A stretch of DNA of 64,000 bases from Holophagae bacterium. Its GTDB lineage: Bacteria > Acidobacteriota > Holophagae > Acanthopleuribacterales > Acanthopleuribacteraceae. Positions 20,413 to 30,280 of the stretch are shown piece by piece. The notes under the pieces were generated by a model. The model was given only the letters and a program-made list of their open reading frames with translations, did not search any database and had not been told where the DNA came from. The stretch spans positions 310,001-374,000 of the forward strand of contig JAUIFE010000003.1 of the NCBI GenBank assembly GCA_030429565.1. The letters are read 5' to 3'. Each line of letters opens with the position of its first letter. Within the stretch, counting starts at the first letter, position 1. The translations under genes were made by a program, and so were the position numbers.

Positions 20413-20798
20413 AGGTCACCTCAATAGAAGCGCTATCTCCAAGATGGTTGATTTAGGGTCGAAAAGCAAGTAGATTGGGGCGTTTCAGCGTGTGCCGGCA
20501 GCGCGGCGACCGCCGGCTTATGGGGTCAAGCTTTGGGATTGGTTCCCGTGTTTGGGGTTTCGGACGCTTGTTCCCACGACAAAGTGCCGTTTTTTTGTTT
20601 TAGGGGTTGAGAACGATTCGCAATCAAAGACGATTTATTGTGCGGGACGTGCCCTTGAACAACGTATTATTTGGGGAACGTGAGATAATTGCCGATCAAT
20701 CTAAATGAAAAAGGTTGCATCCGGTGGTGTGGATCATCGGGCTTACAAACAAAGACCCATGTTTTTAAACGGTTTTGATGGAATCCAGGTTCTTGGCA
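20413..20798. other. Divergent intergenic region
   Basis: About 390 bases between the divergent ExbB/ExbD-like gene and the kinase gene. It must hold both promoters, but no confident -35/-10 pair, hairpin or small gene was recognised. A short open frame at 20492-20683 has no RBS or domain. Confidence 0.5.
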
Positions 20799-23700
20799 AT
20801 GGCAAATCACGAAATCTTATCCCGGCGCGCGCTTGAGCGGCTCAAGGAAAAATACCCCGAGGAATATGCGGCTTTGCTGCGCGACCTCGCAAGGCCCGAC
20901 GAGCCGGACGCACAGGCGGCGCCGGTGCCGGGCAACGCGCTGGTCAGTGAAACCATAAGCGTATCTTTTAGTGATTTGGACTCATATCCGGCCTTGCATT
21001 CCTCGAACTTGATGCAAACCGGCGATCTGTGCGGCCCCTATCGCATTTTGCGGCTGATTGGCGAGGGTGGCATGGCGGCGGTTTACCTGGCCGAACGCAG
21101 TGACGACCTGCAACTGCAAGTCGCGCTCAAGGTGCTCGGCGTGTGGACGCCCAAGCGCAACGACTTGTTTCGCCAAGAATGTCGCTTCCTTGCGGAGCTC
21201 CAGCATCCCGGTATTGCGCGCCTGTACGACGCCGGTATTCACGCTCAGGGCCAGCCGTGGATGGCGATGGAGTATGTCAAAGGGACTGCGCTCGACAATT
21301 ACCTGAGCTGGGCCAAACCCGATCTGAGTGCGCGGCTCGCCATTTTTACGCGTTTGGGTGATGCGCTCAGCCACGCCCATCATCAAATGATCATTCACCG
21401 CGATCTCAAGCCGTCCAACATTTTGGTGCGCGATGACGGGCAGCCGGTGCTCCTGGATTTCGGGATCGCGGCCACCTTGGACCCCGGTACCGGCGAACAA
21501 ACGGGTCTGACTCAGGTCAACGAACGCATCATGACCCCGCAATACGCCTCGCCGGAACAAATCAACGGGTTGCGCTTGTCGGCAGCCTCCGATGTTTACA
21601 GTCTCGGCCTCATTCTCTACGAAATGGTTACCGGGTGCCGCGCCTATTCACTCGACGGGCTCTGCATCTCCGAGGTCATTCGGATTGTCAACAGTCAGCC
21701 GATTGTCAAACCGAGCGAGGCGCGCGGTGAAAAGGAACAGCGTCGCGGTCCCTTTGCGGCCCAGTTGCGCGGCGACCTCGACACCATCATTCTCAAAGCG
21801 CTGGAGCGCGATCCACAGCGGCGTTACGTGTCGGTGGAGGCGATGGTGGCCGATGTGCGTGCCTTTCGCAGAGGCATGCCGATTCAGGCGCGGCCGGCTT
21901 CGGGCCTGTACCGCTTCAAAAAATTTGTGCGCCGGCATCCTTGGCCGACGCTGACGGCGACGATGCTCATCTTGGGTTTCATCGGGTTCCTTACTTACGC
22001 GCGCTACCAGAACCAGCGGGTTAAGGCCGAACGCGACAGCGCGCACCAAGATCAGCGCCGTGCCGAGGCCGTCACTGAGTTTATGGTTGGCTTGTTCGAA
22101 CGTGTCGACCCCAATGTAACCAAAGGTAAGGATTTGCGAGCGATCGAACTGCTTGAAGGCGGCATGGCCCAAATCGAAACCGATCTCGACGAAGAACCGG
22201 CCGTGAAAACCGCCCTGTTGCAAACCATGGGTCGCGTGTACCACTCGTTGGGTGAATATCGCAATGCGGCCACCCTATTCGAACAAGCATTGGCTTTGGA
22301 TCAAAGCGATATCACCCGCCAAACCCAACTTCGGCGCAGTCTTATCTCTGCGCTGATCAAAGCAGGCGTTTACTCCGAAGCCATGCGCGAGTTGGATTTG
22401 GCCGAACGTTGGTATCGGCAAAAAGGCCTGCCGTTACCCTCGATGCTACTCAAACTGCGCGGTGATTCCTTTGTTGAGACCGGCCAATTTGTGGCCGCCG
22501 CCGCTGCTTTTGATCAAGTTTGGGCACGCACGGACCTCAGCGAAAGTGAAACCATCGATCTCAAGTTTGCGCAAGCGCGCCTCTACGAAATGTGGGGTTT
22601 CTACGACCGCAGCCTCGAATACTACCGCCAAGTTGTCGAAGCCAAACAAAACCGTCACGGCCGTTTACATTCCGAAACCGCCGATAGTTTGATCGCCTTG
22701 GCCAATGTTTACGGCAACATTGGCGAATATCAAAAGGGTGAAGACGTTTTTGCGGAGGCGGCCGACATCTTGGTGACCCTTTACGATAAAAACCACCTGC
22801 GTTACGCCCAATTGTTGCAAAGTCGTGCCTACAATTTGTTCCGCTTGGACCGCAACGAAGAATCAGAGCAAATGTTCGCACAAGCGATGGCGATCTTCGA
22901 AGCATTTGGCGACCCTAATCATCCTGAATACGCCATGTGCATCAACAAACAGGGCATCTTATTTCGCGATCTCGGCAATCATGAGGGCGCCGAAAAGGCC
23001 TTCCGGCGTGCGCTCGCCATGTTCTCGGATAGTTCCGGCGTTTCCCATCCGCATACCCTGATGGCCCAATACAACCTGTCGCTGTCGCTGCGCTCGTTGG
23101 GCCAAATTGAAACGAGCGAGGCCTTGCTTCACGACGGCGTAGAAAAGGCGGGCCGCTTGTTGGGTGACCAACACCCGTTGTTTGCGACCTACCTCTACAG
23201 CATGGCGGTGAACCACTACCGTCACGGCAACCTGCGCGAATCGGTATCAACCGGGCGACGCGTGCTGGATATTCGCCGGCGCGCCTTGGGTCGCAACCAC
23301 CCGCGAACGATCAGTGCGACGGCCTTCGTGGCGCGACGGCTACACGAGGACGGCTATTTGCACGAGGCAGTGGCTTTGATGAATGAAGCGATTGAGCTGA
23401 TGAAGCAAAACGCCGATACCGATCCCAAAGTTTTGGTGCGCTCGCAGCGGCGGTACCACATGTTTTTGGCGGAGATAGGGCGCCATAAGGAAGCGATTCG
23501 CAGCCAGGAAGCCTTGCTCAAACGTGTCGAGCGTGAATTTCCCGATGAATACAACATTCAATATGCGCAATGGAGTGCGATGGCGGTGATTTACAAAGAT
23601 ACGCGGCGCTACGAGGAAGCGGAAGCGGCTTATGGCAAGGTTGAGGCGATGGTCCTTGCCAAACGCGGTGGTTACACCAATGCGTTGTCGCGTTTGGTCG

Positions 23701-24383
23701 CGGGTCGGGCATTGTGCCTGCGCCGCTCCGGCCAGTGGGACCGCGCGGCCGAGCTCTATCGCGCCGATCTTGCCTTTCGCGAGAAGAAATACGGGCGTGT
23801 CTCGACCAAGTACGCCCACCCGCTTTATTACTACGCGCTCATGTATTGCGAGCAGGGCGATACGGTTACGGCCGAACGTGTCTGGCGCGAGGTACGCGAA
23901 ACGCGGGTGGCGGAGGGGGTTTCCGAACTCCATCAGGCGGCACTGCGCATGAACCTGATCTCGATGATGATGGCCAACGGCAAAAAGGAAGAGGCGATGG
24001 CGCTGATCCCGGAGGTGATAGCCGATGCTTACGAAAATTGGGGGGACGGCACGCCTTTGCTCGCCGAATGGTTGTACTACCGCGGCATACGTCTGGCGGA
24101 ACTTGGTTTCTACAAGGAGGCCAAACCCTTTGTCGCGCAAAGCCTTGAAATTATTCAACAGTTGAAACCGGTGCCCGTGTTTCGGCTTGCTCCCGCGCTC
24201 GGTTTGGCGGCGGTGGTGGCGGCCGACGAAGGTGATGCAGACGGTGCCCGTCGTTACTTGGCTCAGGCGGAAGCCGCGTTGGTCGAGGATTTTGGTCGCG
24301 GTGACCACGTTTATTGGGACGACTTGGCCAAAAGTCGCCGCCAGGTTGAAACCCTACTCAAAACCAAAAAAGAAGTGCTTTGA
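20799..24383 (+). CDS. Ser/Thr protein kinase with C-terminal TPR repeats
   Basis: 1194 residues from ATG 20799 (an alternative ATG lies at 20778). The kinase domain covers about 75-365: glycine loop GEGGMAAVYLAE, catalytic Lys111 (VALKVL), HRDLKPSNILV with catalytic Asp202, LLDFGIA (DFG) and TPQYASPEQI. One transmembrane helix follows (LTATMLILGFIGFLTYA, about 385-402), so the kinase is cytoplasmic. The remaining 750 or so residues are TPR-like helix pairs (for example YHSLGEYRNAATLFEQAL and LFRDLGNHEGAEKAFRRAL), placed outside the membrane by this topology. This is the PknB-like kinase plus TPR architecture common in Acidobacteriota and Planctomycetes. All catalytic residues are present, so an active transmembrane signalling kinase that uses the TPR array to bind a protein partner is likely. 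Its target is not indicated by neighbours. Confidence 0.93.
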   Translation: MANHEILSRRALERLKEKYPEEYAALLRDLARPDEPDAQAAPVPGNALVSETISVSFSDLDSYPALHSSNLMQTGDLCGPYRILRLIGEGGMAAVYLAERSDDLQLQVALKVLGVWTPKRNDLFRQECRFLAELQHPGIARLYDAGIHAQGQPWMAMEYVKGTALDNYLSWAKPDLSARLAIFTRLGDALSHAHHQMIIHRDLKPSNILVRDDGQPVLLDFGIAATLDPGTGEQTGLTQVNERIMTPQYASPEQINGLRLSAASDVYSLGLILYEMVTGCRAYSLDGLCISEVIRIVNSQPIVKPSEARGEKEQRRGPFAAQLRGDLDTIILKALERDPQRRYVSVEAMVADVRAFRRGMPIQARPASGLYRFKKFVRRHPWPTLTATMLILGFIGFLTYARYQNQRVKAERDSAHQDQRRAEAVTEFMVGLFERVDPNVTKGKDLRAIELLEGGMAQIETDLDEEPAVKTALLQTMGRVYHSLGEYRNAATLFEQALALDQSDITRQTQLRRSLISALIKAGVYSEAMRELDLAERWYRQKGLPLPSMLLKLRGDSFVETGQFVAAAAAFDQVWARTDLSESETIDLKFAQARLYEMWGFYDRSLEYYRQVVEAKQNRHGRLHSETADSLIALANVYGNIGEYQKGEDVFAEAADILVTLYDKNHLRYAQLLQSRAYNLFRLDRNEESEQMFAQAMAIFEAFGDPNHPEYAMCINKQGILFRDLGNHEGAEKAFRRALAMFSDSSGVSHPHTLMAQYNLSLSLRSLGQIETSEALLHDGVEKAGRLLGDQHPLFATYLYSMAVNHYRHGNLRESVSTGRRVLDIRRRALGRNHPRTISATAFVARRLHEDGYLHEAVALMNEAIELMKQNADTDPKVLVRSQRRYHMFLAEIGRHKEAIRSQEALLKRVEREFPDEYNIQYAQWSAMAVIYKDTRRYEEAEAAYGKVEAMVLAKRGGYTNALSRLVAGRALCLRRSGQWDRAAELYRADLAFREKKYGRVSTKYAHPLYYYALMYCEQGDTVTAERVWREVRETRVAEGVSELHQAALRMNLISMMMANGKKEEAMALIPEVIADAYENWGDGTPLLAEWLYYRGIRLAELGFYKEAKPFVAQSLEIIQQLKPVPVFRLAPALGLAAVVAADEGDADGARRYLAQAEAALVEDFGRGDHVYWDDLAKSRRQVETLLKTKKEVL

Positions 24384-25056
24384 CCCGAAACCGTGCTGAT
24401 TTCACGCCGATTTCACGGTTTGTCGACATTGGCTTCACGGCTCGGTTGATAACCTCGTGCCAGGTAAAACGAACGGTCTTGATGAGACGAGAATCTCTCG
24501 GCGAAAAAAGGGAGGTAGGGGTTTATTGAGGCTGATACGTATTGAGGATGAATCTTGATCTTTTGTGGCTTTTTGGGAAATACTGTGGCTGATCTGAAGG
24601 GTGCGTCGGACAAAACTGTCGATGCAGGGGCGGCTAAAGCGGTTTCCATTGGGTAGGTGTCCTGCTTGGTTAGCCGAGCAATCAGCCTGGTCAAGCCTCA
24701 TTAATTTTGAAAAGTTCTCTTTAAAAGAAATGTTTACAATGCCTCTACCACACTAACTGGTGGACCACTCCGTTTGGCTGTCCTATGTGACCTGTTGCGG
24801 CGTGGTCAAAACCTAAGTTACGCGATTTTTGGCGGCGCTTTGACACAATTCGTGGTGTGGTGCTTGGGAACGGCTCAATCGCCTATTTTCAACGCGCCTT
24901 AGTTCCTTATCTGTGTGTGCCCGCTATCGGTTTTCCGGTTTTTTGCTTGGCGCGTTCCCCCAAACAAGGCTTTGCAGTTGGTTCGTGTATCGGCGCTGTG
25001 TTTTAAATGCACATCGTCTCGGCCGTGCTGCGTCTAGGATAGAAGAGGTGTATCTC
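24384..25056. other. Intergenic region upstream of TonB receptor
   Basis: About 670 bases. It is of mixed composition with a few weak inverted repeats. Open frames here on both strands lack an RBS and recognisable domains. The region presumably contains the end of the kinase transcript and the TonB-receptor promoter. No confident individual element was identified. Confidence 0.45.
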
Positions 25057-27378
25057 ATGATGAATCGGATCGGAAGGAAAAACACATGGCTGTGGTTTGC
25101 AGCTTTTATCTATGCCGGCGTGTTCGGCTCAACCGTTCAAGCGGCGCCGCCCATGGCCACTTTGACGGGCACGGTAGCCGACGGTAACGGTCGTGAGCTG
25201 GTGCAGGTCAGCTTAACCCTGAAAAACAAATTTTTTGAGAAGTCGTTGACGGTTGACGGCGCCTTTTCGTTGGCAAACCTCCCCGCCGGCGAGTATCAAG
25301 TCATCTTAGCCGCGCCTGGTTTCGCGGTCGCGGAAAGCACGCTGACCCTGGTCGGCGGCGCGGTGCTCGAACGGGAATTCGTGCTGTCGCCAAAAGCGAT
25401 TGCCTTGGAAGATGTGGTGATGGCGCCGTCGACGTTCTCGCTGATGAGTCAGGCGGTGCAAGGCGGCAACTATTTAGATCGTGAAACGATTCGGAACACG
25501 CCGCATTTCGGCGACGACGTCTACCGCGCGCTGGCAACCTTGCCAGGCACCAGCAGCACCGACTTTTCGTCGAGCTTTAACCTGCGTGGTGGCGAGTACC
25601 GCGAGGTCAAGGTCACCTTCGATGATATGGAACTTTATAACCCCTTTCACCTCAAGGATTACACCGGCGTTTTCAGTTTTATCGACCCCGAGGCGTTGGG
25701 GGGATTGACCCTGACCAGCGGCGGTCATTCGGCCAAATACGGCAACGCCCGCAGCGGTGTCTTGGTGATGGATCCACTGCTGCCCAAGGAACGCAAAACC
25801 GAGGTAACGGTGAGTTTCGGCAACGTCGCGCTGCGCAGTGAAGGCACGTTTAACGACGGCCTTGGTAGCTGGTTTGTTTCGGCACGACGCGGTTACTTGG
25901 ACATCTTGCTCAGTTTTACCGATGATTCCGACGAAGGTGAAGAAAATGACATCACCTATTACGACTCCTTCGGGCGGGTGACCCACGTCTTGGGCGAGCG
26001 CCATTCGTGGTCGTTTAACTACTTGCTGGCCAACGACAAGTTTGTAGAAAAAGAGGGGGTTGAGGGGGACTCGGAAAGCGCTGTCGCGGATTACGACGAT
26101 CTCTACCTGTGGAGCAAGGTGTCGTCGGCCTGGAATGATCGGTTGTCTTCAGAATCGCTGTTATTTTGGGGCGATCAAAGCCAAGATCGGGTTGCCGACA
26201 GTTTTGGCGGCCTGGAACAGTACGACCTCAAGGACAATCGCAGTTTGAGCTGGTGGGGTGTCAAACAGGATTGGCAATTCAGTTTGGCCGACAACCACCT
26301 GTTGACGTTTGGCTGGGAATTCCGCGATGTCGACGCCGAGTATGATTACTTGGGCGCGACCTTCAACCGCAATCCGGTTGGTGGCGGTGATCAGTTCCAG
26401 CGCATTGAAACTAAATTGGACCCGACCGGTGAAGAAACCTCGGCATGGTTGGCTTATCGCTTGCGCTTAAACGAACGTCTCTACACCGAAACCGGTGTGC
26501 GTTACGACCGTCAAACGCTGCTCGACGACAGTCAAGTCAGCCCGCGTTTTAGCTTGTTTTTTGAACAAAACGAACGCACCTCATGGCGTTTTGCCTACGG
26601 GAGTTACTACCAAGCCGAACGTGCCCACGAATTGCAGATTGCCGACGGGGAAACCGCCTTCCAAAAGCCGGAAAAAGCAGTGCACTGGCTGGTGGGGTTT
26701 GATCACCGTTTCAGCAACGGTTTGGATTTTCGTCTTGAAGGTTACTTGAAAGATCTCAGTGATTTGCGTACACGCTATGACAACTTAACGCGTTCGATGG
26801 TGCAGTATGCCGGACCCAGTGCCGACCGCATCGCGCTTGACGTCGATACCGGTGAGGTCCGCGGTGTCGAGCTGGTGTTAAAGCAAAATTTGGGCGGCAA
26901 AGTGAGCTGGTTCCTGAACTACGCTTGGTCGCAGGCTCAGGACGATTATCAAGGCACCAAGGTCGCGCGGCAGTTCGATCAGGAGCACACGTTGAACGCC
27001 AATCTCAACTGGCGACCCGGCCCTAAGTGGAACTTCAACGTTGCCTGGATTTACCACACTGGCTGGCGCACGACGCCGATCGGTATTGGTTTTGATGAAG
27101 AGGGTGCGCCCGAATTGGTGGCCGGCGATATTTTTAGCGAAACTTTGCCGGCTTACCACCGCATGGATTTGCGCATCAACCGCCGCGTTCAGATCGGTCA
27201 GAAGCGTGCGTTCGAGCTGTTTTTGGATATTAACAACCTCTACAACCGCAAAAACACGCGCGGTTATTCGGACTGGGTCATGCGCGACCTGGGCGACGGC
27301 AACTTCGCCGCCGTGGCTGAGGAAAAGGATGATTGGCTGCCGATCCTGCCGACCTTTGGCATGACCTGGAAATTTTAG
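25057..27378 (+). CDS. TonB-dependent outer-membrane receptor
   Basis: 773 residues from ATG 25057 (GAGGTG upstream; a second ATG follows directly). Signal peptide ending near GSTVQA. Residues about 30-115 form a carboxypeptidase-regulatory-like beta-sandwich (TLTGTVADGNGRELVQVSLT ... ANLPAGEYQVILAAPG), as in SusC-like and other Bacteroidetes/Acidobacteriota receptors. The plug domain follows (TLPGTSSTDFSSSFNLRGGE, VTFDDMELYNPFHLKDYTGV, then GGLTLTSGGHSAKYGN). The remainder is a 22-strand-type barrel ending in an aromatic residue (GMTWKF), the usual terminal strand for outer-membrane insertion. Substrate is unknown; these proteins import metal chelates, vitamins or oligosaccharides. The next genes encode a two-component system that could regulate it, but two hairpins lie between, so they are probably separate transcripts. 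Confidence 0.92.
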   Translation: MMNRIGRKNTWLWFAAFIYAGVFGSTVQAAPPMATLTGTVADGNGRELVQVSLTLKNKFFEKSLTVDGAFSLANLPAGEYQVILAAPGFAVAESTLTLVGGAVLEREFVLSPKAIALEDVVMAPSTFSLMSQAVQGGNYLDRETIRNTPHFGDDVYRALATLPGTSSTDFSSSFNLRGGEYREVKVTFDDMELYNPFHLKDYTGVFSFIDPEALGGLTLTSGGHSAKYGNARSGVLVMDPLLPKERKTEVTVSFGNVALRSEGTFNDGLGSWFVSARRGYLDILLSFTDDSDEGEENDITYYDSFGRVTHVLGERHSWSFNYLLANDKFVEKEGVEGDSESAVADYDDLYLWSKVSSAWNDRLSSESLLFWGDQSQDRVADSFGGLEQYDLKDNRSLSWWGVKQDWQFSLADNHLLTFGWEFRDVDAEYDYLGATFNRNPVGGGDQFQRIETKLDPTGEETSAWLAYRLRLNERLYTETGVRYDRQTLLDDSQVSPRFSLFFEQNERTSWRFAYGSYYQAERAHELQIADGETAFQKPEKAVHWLVGFDHRFSNGLDFRLEGYLKDLSDLRTRYDNLTRSMVQYAGPSADRIALDVDTGEVRGVELVLKQNLGGKVSWFLNYAWSQAQDDYQGTKVARQFDQEHTLNANLNWRPGPKWNFNVAWIYHTGWRTTPIGIGFDEEGAPELVAGDIFSETLPAYHRMDLRINRRVQIGQKRAFELFLDINNLYNRKNTRGYSDWVMRDLGDGNFAAVAEEKDDWLPILPTFGMTWKF

Positions 27379-27417
27379 AAAACCGGCGGTCGCGGGCGAC
27401 CGTCGGCGTAAACTAAC

Positions 27418-27459
27418 CAAAGCGATTCACGGCGCGGTGTTGTGGCGTGAATCGCTTTG
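27418..27459 (+). terminator. Terminator after TonB receptor
   Basis: A 14-bp perfect inverted repeat, CAAAGCGATTCACG and its complement, flanks a 14-base loop about 40 bases downstream of the receptor stop. A second GC-rich hairpin lies at about 27384-27408. No strong T-run follows. Confidence 0.65.
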
Positions 27460-27504
27460 TCGTTGGGTGAACGAATCGATCGGGAAAAGGGGAGAGGCGT
27501 CGGC

Positions 27505-28200
27505 ATGCGTGTTCTGGTAATCGAAGACAACAGCGATATAGCCGCCAATATCAACGAATATCTAAGTGTCGAAGGGTTCGTCGTTGACAATGCGCTCGAC
27601 GGTATCAGCGGTATGCACCTCGCATTGACGCAAAGCTTCGATGCGCTGGTACTCGATTTGATGTTGCCGGGTATGGACGGGTTAACCCTGTGTCGCCGTT
27701 TGCGCGATCAGGGTTTCGCGACGCCGATATTGATGCTGACCGCGCGCGACACGCTCGACGACAAATTGGTTGGTTTCGACGCCGGCACGGACGATTATTT
27801 GGTTAAACCCTTTGCCATGGCTGAACTGGTGGCACGGCTTAAAGCCTTAATTCTGCGGCGTTCGCGGCGCGACGGTCGCGAACTTCGCGTCGGCGATCTC
27901 ACCCTCAACAAGGGCACCTTTGAGGTGCGGCGCGCGGGTCGCGTGCTTGAACTGAACAAGGTGTGTATTCGCATTTTGCGTTACCTTATGGAGCAGACCC
28001 CCAACGTGGTAACCCGCGAAGATTTAACCAACTACCTATGGGACGATCAGCCGCCTGGCTCCGATGTGTTGCGCTCACACATTTACCAATTGCGACAAAC
28101 GGTCGATAAACCTTTTGACTACAGTATGATTCAAACGATTCGCGGTGTCGGGTTTCGCATTCTCGCCGGTGAATCGGAGGGGAGCCCGGCCCATGACTGA
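27505..28200 (+). CDS. OmpR-family response regulator
   Basis: 231 residues from ATG 27505, where MRVLVIEDN begins the receiver domain; a GGGGAGA site lies upstream. Receiver: acidic pair in VLVIEDN, phospho-acceptor Asp51 in LVLDLMLPGMDG, LMLTARD with the conserved Thr, and Lys in YLVKPFAMAEL. The C-terminal winged helix (about 130-225) has the OmpR/PhoB layout, with VTREDLTNYLW and LRSHIYQLRQ (recognition helix), ending TIRGVGFRIL. It binds DNA when phosphorylated by the kinase encoded next, with which it overlaps by 8 bases. Targets are unknown; the adjacent TonB receptor and the downstream NTF2-like gene are candidates. Confidence 0.95.
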   Translation: MRVLVIEDNSDIAANINEYLSVEGFVVDNALDGISGMHLALTQSFDALVLDLMLPGMDGLTLCRRLRDQGFATPILMLTARDTLDDKLVGFDAGTDDYLVKPFAMAELVARLKALILRRSRRDGRELRVGDLTLNKGTFEVRRAGRVLELNKVCIRILRYLMEQTPNVVTREDLTNYLWDDQPPGSDVLRSHIYQLRQTVDKPFDYSMIQTIRGVGFRILAGESEGSPAHD

Positions 28201-29530
28201 CCGCGCTGATCGCGACGGGTTGCAATCGAACATTCGCTACAGTTTACGCTTCCGTATCTTTGTTTCTTTCGGCATTGCCGGTCTGCTGATGGGTTTGACC
28301 TATGGCGGGATTCTTTACGGTTATCTACACCGTATGGAAGACCGCGTTGTCGAGAATGTCTTGCGCTTGGAAAGCGAGGCTTATTTGGCGCGCTTGAGCG
28401 AGGATCCGACCGTCGCGCCGCCACAACAGCATTTGTTGCATGGCTTTGTGGTGGATCGCGGCGCGGCTGCACCCTTTGCCGATTGGCCGGCGGCCTTTCA
28501 GCGTTGGGCTGAAATGCGTGAGCCGGGTCTATACGAATTCCAGCAGGATTACCACCTGTTGGTTGTCCCCATCGACCGGCAAACTGTCCTCTTTATGTTT
28601 CACAATGATCGCGGGGTTGAGCCGCTCGAGAACAGCGCGCTGGTGAATGTGTTGCTTTATGCGCTCGTCATGGTGACCGCCTTAACCCTGTGGTTTGGGT
28701 TCCTGATCGCAAGGCGTTTGATTGCGCCGTTGACCCAATTGGCCGAGCAAGTTGCGCATGCCGAGCCGGACACTTTGCCGTTGAACATTGCGGGGCGTTA
28801 TTACCCCGATGAAGTGGGCGATTTGGCACGCGCACTGGAGCAGTCAATGACGCGCATTCATCAATTTATTGCGCGTGAGCAGCGTTTCACGCGCGATGCC
28901 GGCCATGAATTGCGCACGCCGGTGACGGTGGTGCGCGGCGCGGCGGAACTCATGCAAAAACAAATCGCGGCGGACCAATCGCCGGCGGCGCCGTTGCGGC
29001 GCATTCAACGAGCGGTGCGCGATATGGAAAACATTATTGAGACGTTTTTGTTTTTGGGTCGCGAGGGCAGTCAGGCGCAGCCCAAGGGCGAGGCGCAGAT
29101 TGACGTCGTCGTTGAAAACCTGGTGGCGGACAACCGTTACCTCATTGAAGAAAAGCCGGTGAGTACTCGCATTGAAATAGTCGATCGTTTTCGCGTGGCT
29201 GCGCCCGAGGTGGTGGTGGCGATTGCCGTCGGTAACATTTTGCGCAACGCCTACCAGTACACCGATGAAGGCGAGGTCGTGGTGCGTGTGGCGGCGGGGC
29301 GTGTCGTGGTGCGCGACAGCGGTGTCGGCATTAGCCGCCATCAATTAACGCTGATCAAGGAACGCCATGTACGCGGCGATTTGGGGGACGGCTTTGGTTT
29401 GGGTCTTTCGATTGTCCATGACTTTTGCTCGCGCCACGGTTGGCACTTCGACATCAGTGCCGCGCCGGATCGTGGCACCGAGGTAACCCTGGCCTTTTCG
29501 CCGCCGGTCGCATGCGACGATCCCGTGTGA
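28193..29530 (+). CDS. Membrane sensor histidine kinase
   Basis: 445 residues from ATG 28193, overlapping the response-regulator stop. Two transmembrane helices (FRIFVSFGIAGLLMGLTYGG near residue 27, and VNVLLYALVMVTALTLWFGF near 155) bracket a periplasmic sensor of about 110 residues. A HAMP-like linker follows (RRLIAPLTQLAEQVAH). The dimerisation/phosphoacceptor box is FTRDAGHELRTPVTVVRG with His238. The ATPase domain has NILRNAYQYT (N box), VVRDSGVGIS (G1) and DGFGLGLSIVHDFC (G2). All catalytic motifs are present. It partners the overlapping response regulator. The sensor domain shows no recognisable ligand-binding fold, so the signal is unknown. Confidence 0.95.
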   Translation: MTDRADRDGLQSNIRYSLRFRIFVSFGIAGLLMGLTYGGILYGYLHRMEDRVVENVLRLESEAYLARLSEDPTVAPPQQHLLHGFVVDRGAAAPFADWPAAFQRWAEMREPGLYEFQQDYHLLVVPIDRQTVLFMFHNDRGVEPLENSALVNVLLYALVMVTALTLWFGFLIARRLIAPLTQLAEQVAHAEPDTLPLNIAGRYYPDEVGDLARALEQSMTRIHQFIAREQRFTRDAGHELRTPVTVVRGAAELMQKQIAADQSPAAPLRRIQRAVRDMENIIETFLFLGREGSQAQPKGEAQIDVVVENLVADNRYLIEEKPVSTRIEIVDRFRVAAPEVVVAIAVGNILRNAYQYTDEGEVVVRVAAGRVVVRDSGVGISRHQLTLIKERHVRGDLGDGFGLGLSIVHDFCSRHGWHFDISAAPDRGTEVTLAFSPPVACDDPV

Positions 29531-29721
29531 GCCAGGTCGCATAGTTGTTGCTGTTTACTTGGGGGTTGCTAATCCTTTACAGCATGGCGTTACCATGGAA
29601 TGATCATTGCTCGATGTAGGGTGCCCGCCTGTTTTGGCGGTGACCGGTGGCAACGCCGGTAAAACGTCTGGTGACCCGCCGATTCTCGCGTGATCACGGA
29701 TGACCCAGGTTGGAGGTCCTT

Positions 29722-30240
29722 ATGAGCGTTCTGACAATGCTTTTACTTTCGTTGTGGCGGCCCTACGCCCAGCACCCAACCGTTCCGGCACCCAAACCCG
29801 CACCGGCGCCTGCGCCTGCGCCGGAAGTTGCCGAAAAGTACATGGCCGCTTTCACACGTGGCGATATTGCCAAAATGAAAACCTTTTACAGTGAAGACTC
29901 GCTTTATGAGGATCCCTACACCGGTGTGTGGTTGCGCGGCACCGATTTAATCCTCAAACACTATGAAGCGCGTTTGCCCTACGCCGACCGCCAGCATACG
30001 ATTGTGCGCCGCAAAATGGAAAGTGGCGATTATGTGGTGTTTTTTTATGAATTACGGGTGCGTGCCAAAGCCGAAGCCTTTGAACCTGAAAAGGATAAAA
30101 TGCACTTTGTGATTCCAAAAGTGGCGGTGTTGCGCATTCGCGACGGCAAGGTCATGCACCACGTTGACCAAACCGACCTTCAAAGCTTTGACCGGCAAAT
30201 GAAGCAATACGGCGTGCAGCTCAAAAAAAGCGGTCAATGA
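29722..30240 (+). CDS. NTF2/SnoaL-like protein with N-terminal anchor
   Basis: 172 residues from ATG 29722 (GGAGG 6 bases upstream). A short hydrophobic N-terminus (MSVLTMLLLSLW) and a Pro/Ala-rich linker (PAPKPAPAPAPAPE) lead to an NTF2-like domain: VAEKYMAAFTRGDIAKMKTF opens the first helices, followed by YSEDSLYEDPYTGVWLRG and a curved sheet ending in VLRIRDGKVMHHVDQTD. Such domains act as small-molecule isomerases or hydrolases, or as binding modules. No fixed catalytic pair can be assigned here. It lies about 190 bases after the histidine kinase, in the same direction. Location is probably periplasmic or membrane-attached. Function unknown. Confidence 0.75.
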   Translation: MSVLTMLLLSLWRPYAQHPTVPAPKPAPAPAPAPEVAEKYMAAFTRGDIAKMKTFYSEDSLYEDPYTGVWLRGTDLILKHYEARLPYADRQHTIVRRKMESGDYVVFFYELRVRAKAEAFEPEKDKMHFVIPKVAVLRIRDGKVMHHVDQTDLQSFDRQMKQYGVQLKKSGQ

Positions 30241-30244
30241 GAAG

Positions 30245-30270
30245 CGCGATCCGCGCGGCGGCGGATCGCG
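30245..30270. terminator. Hairpin between convergent genes
   Basis: A perfect 10-bp stem CGCGATCCGC with its complement around GCGGCG lies between the stops of the NTF2-like gene and the convergent porin gene. There is no T-run, so it may act in either direction with low efficiency. Confidence 0.5.
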
Positions 30271-30280
30271 GATCACGTCA

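Noticed and set aside
23340-24308. 322-codon antisense frame opposite the kinase TPR region
   Set aside because: No RBS or recognisable fold; the sense frame has clear TPR pattern.
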